A stretch of DNA of 7,319 nucleotides, from positions 1 to 7,319 of the forward strand of contig JASHSR010000515.1 of NCBI GenBank assembly GCA_030038645.1, read 5' to 3'. This document shows, piece after piece, positions 1 to 6,151 of the stretch (the first letter of the stretch is position 1; the number at the start of each line of letters is the position of its first letter). The translations under genes and the position numbers were made by a program. Source of the stretch: Gammaproteobacteria bacterium (GTDB lineage: Bacteria; Pseudomonadota; Gammaproteobacteria; Steroidobacterales; Steroidobacteraceae). The notes under the pieces were generated by a model. The model did no database searches. It was not told the origin of the DNA and saw only the letters and a list, made by a program, of their open reading frames with translations.

Positions 1-552
1 GAGGAGAACATCATCATCGGCAACGTGGCGTTCTACGGCGCGACCGCCGGCGAGGCCTACATCCGCGGCATGGCCGGCGAGCGGTTCTGCGTCCGCAACA
101 GCGGCGTGCGCGCTGTCATCGAGGCGGTCGGCGACCACGGCTGCGAATACATGACGGGCGGCCGCGTCGTCGTGCTCGGCTCGGCCGGGCGTAACTTCGG
201 CGCCGGCATGTCGGGCGGGATCGCTTATGTGCTCGACGAGGCCGGCGATTTCCCGGATCGCCTCAACACTCAAATGGTCGTGTCCGAGCGGCTCGACGAT
301 CCGGAGGAGATCGCGGAAGTCCGCGGCATGATCGAGCGCCATCTCGCGTACACGCGCAGCGCGCGCGCCGCGCAGGTGCTCGAGCGCTGGGAGACGGCGG
401 TCGCACGCTTCGTGAAGGTGATCCCGAAGGACTACCGGCGGGTGCTCGCCTGCATCAAGCGCGCGCAAGAGCAGGGCTTGAGCGGCGAGGAAGCCGTGAT
501 GGCCGCGTTCGAGGAGAACGCCCGCGACCTCGCGCGCGTGAGCGGGAACTGA
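1..552 (+). CDS. gltB: Glutamate synthase (GOGAT) large/alpha subunit, C-terminal part (5' end outside window)
   Basis: The reading frame is open from base 1 and stops at 550-552, giving the last 183 residues of the large subunit. Seen: the Gly-rich repeats of the GltB C-terminal beta-helix (GXGXG) domain, including ATAGEAYIRGMAGERF, a run ending CEYMTGGRVVVLG, and GRNFGAGMSGGIAYVLDE. A helical tail with VIPKDYRRVL follows, typical of GltB C-termini. Known for the family: the large subunit carries the N-terminal glutamine amidotransferase and the FMN/3Fe-4S synthase domain, both upstream of this window. The beta-helix domain is structural and separates them. The protein is cytoplasmic and works with GltD, encoded 4 bases downstream. 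No in-window start is proposed; the first in-frame ATG (25) lies inside the conserved domain. Confidence 0.96.
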   Translation, partial: EENIIIGNVAFYGATAGEAYIRGMAGERFCVRNSGVRAVIEAVGDHGCEYMTGGRVVVLGSAGRNFGAGMSGGIAYVLDEAGDFPDRLNTQMVVSERLDDPEEIAEVRGMIERHLAYTRSARAAQVLERWETAVARFVKVIPKDYRRVLACIKRAQEQGLSGEEAVMAAFEENARDLARVSGN

Positions 553-556
553 TCGG

Positions 557-2041
<1,485 letters not shown>

Positions 2042-2100
2042 GCGGCGCGGCCTCGAAGCCCTCGCGCGGGCAAGCGCTCAAATAAGCAAGTACCGGATCG

Positions 2101-2132
2101 GCGTTGCGGGCGAGCCGCGTTGCGGGCGAGCC
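2101..2132. repeat. Perfect 16-bp tandem duplication between convergent genes
   Basis: The unit GCGTTGCGGGCGAGCC occurs at 2101-2116 and again, without change, at 2117-2132. It sits in the 100-base gap between the gltD stop and the stop of the convergent TIR gene. A further partial GAGCCG follows. No hairpin with a T-tract is seen in this gap, so no intrinsic terminator is called for either gene. Confidence 0.85.
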
Positions 2133-2141
2133 GAGCCGCCC

Positions 2142-4106
2142 TCAGGACACTTCGAAGTCATCGTGGCCCACGGGGCGCACGAAATCGCCCCACTTCCCCG
2201 TCTCGCGCCAGTAGTCGACGATCCCCAAGTCGCGCAGCAGCTCCTTGAAGCGCGGGTCCCGGCGTACCTTGCGGTACGGCGGCGTCCAGATGAGCTGCAC
2301 GAGCGGCGATCGCAATTCGACATACGCGCGGCGCGCTGCGGCGAGCGCGAGGTCGGCGTCGTCGAATTGCGCGGCCCACATCGCGATCTTGAACTGCCTC
2401 AGGGCGATCTCGCGATTCTCGGGGTCCTCGAAGGCCTGGCGCAGCTGGACTCGCGCCACGTCCGGCCGATCGAGCGCATCGAGCAGGTCGTGCAAAACGC
2501 GCATTCGAATCGTCGACAAGGAGAGATATCGGCGCATCTGCTCCCGAATCGCCGGGAGCGAGGCGCCGCGCCCCAAGGCGCGGAACACCGCGATTTCCTC
2601 GGCGCCCTCTCGTTCGCCCTCGAGACCCTGGCTGAGACGATATTCGGCCTCCGCGCCGGCTTCATCTCCCGCACTGTACCGGGTGATTTGCAGCAAGGTC
2701 GTGATGTTGAGCACCAAGGGGTCCGCCTGGCGCGCCGACTCGAACAGGGGGATCGACTCCTTGATGCGCCCCACGGCCATGAAACCGGCCGCCAGATGGA
2801 ATCGCGGCGCCCATTCCGACGCCGGCGCGAGCTCCACCGCCTTGCGCGCCGCTTGCTCGGCTTCCCACCACTTGTGCTGCCAGCGCTTGTGAATGCCGCT
2901 CACCGAATGGCTCGACCAGAGATCCGGCTCGAGCGCCATCGCGCGCTCGAGCGCCTGCTCCAAGGCGCGGTGCCCGGGGTCGGACTTCTGGCTCGAGAAG
3001 ACCATGGTCGACACCATCGTATCCGCGAGCCCGGCCCAGGCGAGGGCGAAGCCGGGATCGATTGCGATGGCGGCCCGATACAACCCGGCGGCGCGCTCCA
3101 GCTCGGCCGCTCCCATCAAGCGAAAATGCGACCTTGCGCGCAGGTACAGATCGTAGGCCTCGACGCTTCGCGTGCCGCCGAGCGCCAGCACCTGGCCGAC
3201 GCCGAGCGTGACGCTGAGCGCTCTCGCGACCAGGCGAGCAATGTCGTCCTGGATCGCGAAGAGATCGTCGAGCGTACGGTCGAAAGTTTCCGACCACAAA
3301 TGATAGCCGTCGGTGCAGCTCACGAGCTGGGCGGTGATGCGCAGGCGGTTGCCGGCTTTGCGGACGCTGCCTTCGAGCAGGTGCCTGACGCCGAGCTTCT
3401 CTCCGATGATCCGCAGGTCTTCCTGCTTGCCCTTGAACGAGAAGGAGGACGTCCGTCCGGCGACGTGCAGGCCCTTCAGGTTGGCGAGCTGGTGAATGAG
3501 CTCCTCGGAAAGCCCGTCGGAGAAGTACTCCTGCTCGGGATCGGAAGACAGGTTCGCGAACGGCAGCACGGCGACCGAACGCGCCGCCCCTGCTCCTGCG
3601 GTACTGCCGATTCTCGCGGCGCCGCCGGAGCGGCTCGGCGCCAGCGGTGATGCGGAATGGCCCGCCGCGGCGGGGACCGCCGGCGCGGCGACTGTCGCCG
3701 CCGTGCCCCCCATCAACCGCTTCAGATGCGCGCACAGCTGGGCATAGTAGGGCTGGCGCGGGGGCGGAAAGGCATCGAGCCAGTGCTCCGCGCTCAAGAA
3801 GTATTCCAGGCTCTTTGACGGCTCCACGTCCTCGATGCGAAACGGCAGGATCAGCAGCTGCTTGTGCACGGCACGCTCGACTTCGCGCCGCACCTGCGGT
3901 GAGTCGTTCGTGCTGGCGGAAAAGACGAGCACCATGATCCGCGCGTCCGACAAGGCATCGATGATCTCCGTGGCCCAATCGGCGCCGGGAGACACGTCGC
4001 GGGGCGCGATCCACACACTGAGACCTTCGGCCTCGACGCGCTGGGTGAGCTCGACCGCGCAATCGCGGTCGGGCTGCGAGTAGCTGACGAAGATGTCGCG
4101 TCCCAA
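2142..4106 (-). CDS. TIR domain protein with TolB/FlgO-like central domain and TPR-like C-terminus
   Basis: 654 residues. Residues 1-132 form a bacterial TIR domain: strand A DIFVSYS (4-10), BB-loop region VWIAPRDVSPGADW (31-44), strand VLVFSAS, then SPQVRREVERA, in which E75 is the likely catalytic glutamate position. An Ala/Pro/Gly-rich linker spans about 135-176. Residues about 177-300 resemble the TolB N-terminal/FlgO-like domain often joined to adenylate cyclase-type and OmpR-type regulators (SVAVLPFANLSSDPEQEYFS, LLEGSVRK, YHLWSETFDR). The remaining ~330 residues are helical with TPR-like pairs (for example AIDPGFALAWAGLADTM). No signal peptide or clear membrane helix is seen. The TTG start (codon at 4104-4106) is chosen because AAAGGA (minus strand, 4113-4118) lies 6 nt upstream and the conserved TIR strand begins at residue 4. 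Many TIR domains are NADases; whether this one cleaves NAD or acts in protein-protein signalling cannot be told. It is convergent with gltD and not in an operon with it. Confidence 0.92.
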   Translation of the reverse strand: MGRDIFVSYSQPDRDCAVELTQRVEAEGLSVWIAPRDVSPGADWATEIIDALSDARIMVLVFSASTNDSPQVRREVERAVHKQLLILPFRIEDVEPSKSLEYFLSAEHWLDAFPPPRQPYYAQLCAHLKRLMGGTAATVAAPAVPAAAGHSASPLAPSRSGGAARIGSTAGAGAARSVAVLPFANLSSDPEQEYFSDGLSEELIHQLANLKGLHVAGRTSSFSFKGKQEDLRIIGEKLGVRHLLEGSVRKAGNRLRITAQLVSCTDGYHLWSETFDRTLDDLFAIQDDIARLVARALSVTLGVGQVLALGGTRSVEAYDLYLRARSHFRLMGAAELERAAGLYRAAIAIDPGFALAWAGLADTMVSTMVFSSQKSDPGHRALEQALERAMALEPDLWSSHSVSGIHKRWQHKWWEAEQAARKAVELAPASEWAPRFHLAAGFMAVGRIKESIPLFESARQADPLVLNITTLLQITRYSAGDEAGAEAEYRLSQGLEGEREGAEEIAVFRALGRGASLPAIREQMRRYLSLSTIRMRVLHDLLDALDRPDVARVQLRQAFEDPENREIALRQFKIAMWAAQFDDADLALAAARRAYVELRSPLVQLIWTPPYRKVRRDPRFKELLRDLGIVDYWRETGKWGDFVRPVGHDDFEVS

Positions 4107-4109
4107 GCG

Positions 4110-4253
4110 CTATCCTTTCGCCAACGCGAGCCGGCGAAGCGCCGGTCCCCGGATAGAAGCGACCCCGCGCCGCTCGATGCGGCGCAGCAGGTCCTCGCAC
4201 GCATCGTCATCGAGTATGGCGCTCGCCAGGATCGCAGTAGAACCGGTGCTCAT
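4110..4253 (-). CDS. Possible 47-residue small protein upstream of the TIR gene
   Basis: ATG at 4251-4253, TAG at 4110-4112, with the stop 3 nt before the TTG of the TIR gene; the TIR Shine-Dalgarno lies inside its last codons. The peptide starts MSTGSTAILASAILDDDACE and continues with a basic helix-like stretch ending ALAKG. About three quarters of codons end in G/C, which is mild coding support in this genome. The upstream signal is weak (GAGAAGA directly before ATG). Its position suggests a coupled leader ORF or the end of a gene broken upstream. No family is recognised; it may be a chance ORF. Confidence 0.3.
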   Translation of the reverse strand: MSTGSTAILASAILDDDACEDLLRRIERRGVASIRGPALRRLALAKG

Positions 4254-4281
4254 TCTTCTCGGCTCGAGACGCCAAGGTCAC
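4207..4281 (-). CDS. Possible 24-residue leader peptide with a strong Shine-Dalgarno
   Basis: On the minus strand, GGGAGGAGG (4288-4296) is followed after 6 nt by GTG (4279-4281). This opens VTLASRAEKNEHRF... and ends at TGA (4207-4209). The ribosome-binding signal is the best in this non-coding stretch, but the frame closes after 24 codons. It overlaps the 47-codon ORF in a different frame. A one-base frame change near AAGAATG would join the two into a single small protein of about 57 residues. It could be a regulatory upstream ORF for the TIR gene, the start of a frameshifted small gene, or chance. Confidence 0.2.
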   Translation of the reverse strand: MTLASRAEKNEHRFYCDPGERHTR

Positions 4282-4552
4282 CGGGCGCCTCCTCCCTGTT
4301 CGCCCGGCGCGGTGGTCGAACGGTCCGCATGGTCGAAACGGATATCTTAGCCTCACGGCGAGGACTCGGCCCGATGTTCATCCGATCCCGAGCGCGCTCC
4401 GTGAGCGCGGCGGCACGAGCGTGATGCCGTCCAAGGGTGTTACTACGCACATGCCCAAGGAAGGCGAAAACGCGTCCCTTCCGGGGCCAAGACGAGGGGG
4501 TAGGCTAGACGGGTCGGTGCTAGGCGCGGGGTACCCTCGGAGGATGCCCCAG
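4254..4552. other. Mostly non-coding stretch between the TIR gene leader and the coiled-coil remnant
   Basis: No convincing long gene is seen on either strand. The stretch holds the Shine-Dalgarno and start of the minus-strand leader ORF, two 8-bp TGGTCGAA repeats, and a 7-bp perfect stem with a 3-nt loop (CGCGCTC/GAGCGCG, 4393-4409) without a T-tract. A looser stem GGAAGG/CCTTCC lies at 4459-4482. The promoter of the TIR gene should be in here, but no good -35/-10 pair is evident. The plus-strand GGAGG at 4539-4543 serves the next gene. Confidence 0.5.
4313..4337. repeat. 8-bp direct repeat TGGTCGAA in the TIR gene upstream region
   Basis: TGGTCGAA occurs at 4313-4320 and 4330-4337, starts 17 bp apart. 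It lies upstream of the Shine-Dalgarno of the minus-strand leader ORF. Direct repeats at such spacing can be activator or repressor half-sites, but the words are short and the assignment is weak. Confidence 0.3.
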
Positions 4553-4796
4553 ATGCCCAAGCGCCATACGAACGCCGTGTTCCTCGGGGACCTGCGGGGC
4601 CAGAACCGCGGGTCAAATTATCCATCTCGAACGCATTGCTGAGGACGTCGCCCAGACGATCGCCGGCGCCAGGCGCGATCTCGAGGCCATCGATCGGGTG
4701 ATCCGGCTGTTCGACAAGCGAATCGACCCCACGGTGAGACGCCGCATTCCATCGACCATAAAGTCACTTAAAATAATAGGTTACATAGATGAGTAG
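4553..4796 (+). pseudogene. Frameshifted, 3'-truncated small coiled-coil protein remnant
   Basis: GGAGG (4539-4543) is followed after 9 nt by ATG at 4553, which opens MPKRHTNAVFLGDLRGQNRG. That frame then runs into nonsense and stops near 4640. In the frame beginning at GGT 4611-4613 the sequence continues as a clean amphipathic coiled coil: QIIHLERIAEDVAQTIAG, then RRDLEAIDRVIRLFDKRIDP, ending at TAG 4794-4796. Removing one G from the GGG at 4610-4612 joins the two parts (NRG-QIIHLERI). From memory, small proteins with an ...I..LFDP.IDP... coiled-coil pattern are common near recombinases and other accessory genes and usually continue with an Arg/Pro/Tyr-rich tail. Here the tail is replaced after about 4737 by AT-rich sequence (IPSTIKSLKIIGY). 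Read as a degraded gene; a sequencing error in the G run could explain the frameshift but not the tail. Confidence 0.5.
4735..4743. repeat. 9-bp direct repeat TGAGACGCC, left copy
   Basis: An exact TGAGACGCC lies at the point where the coiled-coil remnant loses its expected sequence. The same 9 bp recurs at 5671-5679 near the end of the 262-residue gene, 936 bp away. Such a pair could be a target-site duplication or a short recombination homology. By chance, a 9-mer match between two chosen ~60-bp windows is uncommon but not rare. Confidence 0.3.
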
Positions 4797-4807
4797 ACAG
4801 CGGATTA

Positions 4808-4832
4808 TTCATACGCCAAAATAGCGCATGAA
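4808..4832. promoter_or_regulatory. 25-bp dyad-symmetric site, copy 1
   Basis: TTCATACGC, 7-bp spacer CAAAATA, GCGCATGAA. The 9-bp arms are inverted repeats with a single mismatch. The site lies 113 bp upstream of the ATG at 4922 (start to start 114 bp) and is repeated at 4885-4909. The layout fits an operator for a dimeric DNA-binding protein. A 9-7-9 arm/spacer/arm design is also seen in tyrosine-recombinase core sites, so that alternative stays open. No regulator gene is visible beside it. Confidence 0.6.
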
Positions 4833-4884
4833 ATCCATTGGCAGCAGTGGAACGGGTTGGCCCTGTTTGCTTCCCGCCCGCCTA

Positions 4885-4909
4885 TTCATACGCTATTCTG
4901 GCGCATGTA
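4885..4909. promoter_or_regulatory. 25-bp dyad-symmetric site, copy 2, overlapping the start region of the 262-residue gene
   Basis: TTCATACGC, 7-bp spacer TATTCTG, GCGCATGTA. The left arm is identical to that of copy 1 and starts exactly 77 bp after it. The spacer read on the opposite strand is CAGAATA, nearly the CAAAATA of copy 1, so the two sites match better as inverted copies (21 of 25) than as direct copies (19 of 25). The last base touches the AAGGA Shine-Dalgarno (4909-4913), and TATTCT in the spacer could serve as a -10 box. A protein bound here would therefore block transcription or translation initiation. The 77-bp spacing is close to a whole-plus-third number of helical turns, and looping is possible. 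Confidence 0.6.
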
Positions 4910-4921
4910 AGGACTCGCACC

Positions 4922-5710
4922 ATGTATGACCGAATCACAGAACTGCCGCTCATCGCCTCGACCACAGGGGACGGAGTGCTGGCCATGCTGTTCGGGGCAC
5001 GGCGGGCTCGCGAGAAGTTGCGTGAGGCCGCTCGCGGCCAATTGCGGGTGAAGGAGTTTCGCGACCTTTACTTGGGTCGAGCCGGTCGTACCCGAATCGA
5101 ACCTTCGTTCCTCCTTCCCTATGTGCGCGTGTCTGGAACGACGCCCGCTGCGGCTCAAATGTTTGAGCGGGATATGCAGCGATACGGCGTACTGGACTTT
5201 GCCACCGGCGGCCAAGCCCCGCAGCTTGAGTCATACATCGCGGATTTCGTAAGGTCACATTTCGATTCGGTCAGTGACGGAACACGCCTCTCGGTGTGCG
5301 TCAATCGTCTTCTCGCACGGCTGATGCTCGAGGACGACCGTTTCTGGCAGTTGGCCGAACGGCAGCGTGAACAGTGGCGGAACTTCAGTCGTACCGAGCA
5401 ACGCTTCACGCGCTTGCCAGGCCGCCTCGTGCGTGTTGAAGGGAGTGACGCGCTGATGTCCGTGTGGAACGAAGCGCAGGCTCGCGAAGAGCTCCGTGCC
5501 GTAGATGCGGATCAGCTCGCGGACATAGGCGTTAGTGCCGAGGGTGATCCGCTCATGCTATATGAGACCGAATATGCCCCTGGCGTGCGTGTTTCGACCG
5601 TTCTGCCAGCCGTAGAGCCCCCGCGAGATGCCGCGCTCGATGAGCAAGAAGAACGGGAGCTGCGTCGCTATGAGACGCCACTGCCGACCGTTGCCGGGTC
5701 CGCACGTTGA
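4922..5710 (+). CDS. Protein of unknown function, 262 residues, downstream of twin dyad sites
   Basis: The frame could be extended upstream to an ATG at 4838. The start at 4922 is preferred because AAGGA (4909-4913) lies 8 nt before it and the extension would run through the dyad site. The protein begins MYDRITELPLIASTTGDG. It has a basic helix at about 26-42 (ARRAREKLREAARGQLR), an aromatic-rich middle (DDRFWQLAERQREQWRNF) and an acidic, charged C-terminus (DEQEERELRRYE). No signal peptide, clear membrane helix, zinc motif, P-loop or helix-turn-helix is recognised, and no family is assigned. About 57% of the last 54 codons end in G/C, against about 95% in a stretch of gltD, suggesting separate acquisition. 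Its last 153 bases overlap, on the opposite strand, the abnormal tail of the MBL-fold ORF. Good ribosome-binding signal, start position and paired operators argue that it is a real expressed gene. Confidence 0.75.
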   Translation: MYDRITELPLIASTTGDGVLAMLFGARRAREKLREAARGQLRVKEFRDLYLGRAGRTRIEPSFLLPYVRVSGTTPAAAQMFERDMQRYGVLDFATGGQAPQLESYIADFVRSHFDSVSDGTRLSVCVNRLLARLMLEDDRFWQLAERQREQWRNFSRTEQRFTRLPGRLVRVEGSDALMSVWNEAQAREELRAVDADQLADIGVSAEGDPLMLYETEYAPGVRVSTVLPAVEPPRDAALDEQEERELRRYETPLPTVAGSAR

Positions 5711-6034
5711 GGGGCCCCCGAAGCACTTGCCCTTTGCGCAAAGGCCGCGAAGCACGCGCCCACGAAAGACGTGCAATACGATTCGCACGCCGCGCTCATG
5801 TAAGCGGCTCAGGAGTAGCTCCAAGCCCAGCGTGTGATCGGCATGAGGATGGGTTGCCGCGACAAACCGTAGCCGCGGCTCTCGCACTCGGTTGAGCAAG
5901 CCTGCCAAGTCCTCAAGCGGCTGCTCCCGACAAGTGCCCCAGTCGATCACAGCGCCGCTGCCGTCGGGAAATATCAAAGCGCACGCGTTCCCGAGTCCCT
6001 CCTCTACGCGGAACACCCAGAGTTCAGCTCTCAC
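5558..6034 (-). CDS. MBL-fold metallohydrolase, probably truncated at the 3' end
   Basis: GTG start (6032-6034) behind AAGGGGAG; an in-frame TGA lies upstream, so no longer start exists. The 158-residue ORF begins MRAELWVFRVEEGLGNA, then FPDGSGAVIDWGT, as in the N-terminal strands of metallo-beta-lactamase-fold proteins. The metal-binding motif THPHADH follows, with H62, H64, D66 and H67. After about residue 90 (VRIVLHVF) the sequence becomes Arg/Gly/Cys-rich and lacks the downstream His/Asp/His ligands. The last 50 codons lie antisense to the 262-residue gene. Complete family members are usually well over 200 residues. It therefore looks like the 5' half of a hydrolase gene cut by recombination, unlikely to bind two metals or be active. 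It is divergent from the patatin gene, with 117 bases between the two starts. The family is broad, so substrate is unknown. Confidence 0.65.
   Translation of the reverse strand: MRAELWVFRVEEGLGNACALIFPDGSGAVIDWGTCREQPLEDLAGLLNRVREPRLRFVAATHPHADHTLGLELLLSRLHERGVRIVLHVFRGRVLRGLCAKGKCFGGPSTCGPGNGRQWRLIATQLPFFLLIERGISRGLYGWQNGRNTHARGIFGLI
5671..5679. repeat. 9-bp direct repeat TGAGACGCC, right copy
   Basis: This exactly matches 4735-4743. It lies about 10 codons before the stop of the 262-residue gene, so if these repeats bound a mobile segment the gene would finish in the flanking DNA. See the left copy for the weighing of chance against target-site duplication. Confidence 0.3.
5731..5744. repeat. 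14-bp perfect palindrome near the MBL break point
   Basis: CCTTTGCGCAAAGG reads identically on both strands. It lies 21 bases after the stop of the 262-residue gene, close behind a second short palindrome GGGGCCCC (5711-5718). It falls in the part of the MBL ORF where family resemblance has been lost. It could be a protein-binding site or a scar at the junction. With no loop and no T-tract it is not a standard terminator. Confidence 0.45.
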
Positions 6035-6088
6035 GCGCTCCCCTTGTTTCCCGTCAGGCGGAGTTCAAACGGTGCTGATCCAGAAAGA

Positions 6089-6116
6089 TTCGGTCGTCGT
6101 GCCGCAGTGTTATCAT
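6089..6116 (+). promoter_or_regulatory. Weak candidate promoter for the patatin gene
   Basis: TATCAT at 6111-6116 matches the -10 consensus at 5 of 6 positions and lies 35 bases before the proposed ATG at 6152. The -35 partner TTCGGT (6089-6094, 16-bp spacer) is poor. The call rests mainly on the -10 box and on position in the 117-base divergent gap. Confidence 0.25.
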
Positions 6117-6151
6117 CCCGTTTCCGAGCTTAGCCGTAAAGAAGCCATCGG

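Noticed and set aside
2163..3650. Long plus-strand ORF opposite the TIR gene (495 codons)
   Set aside because: Composition is that of an antisense shadow (Arg, Gly, Ala, Glu-rich, no motifs), whereas the minus strand shows clear TIR and TolB/FlgO-like domains.
2662..4200. Second long minus-strand frame overlapping the TIR gene
   Set aside because: It is an Arg/Gly-rich out-of-frame reading of the same strand, with no domain.
4393..4409. Perfect 7-bp stem-loop CGCGCTC/GAGCGCG considered as a terminator
   Set aside because: No T-tract follows on either strand and no transcript is known to end there.
4838..4921. Upstream extension of the 262-residue gene to ATG 4838
   Set aside because: The 28 extra codons would read through the second dyad, no Shine-Dalgarno precedes 4838, and AAGGA is well placed for 4922.
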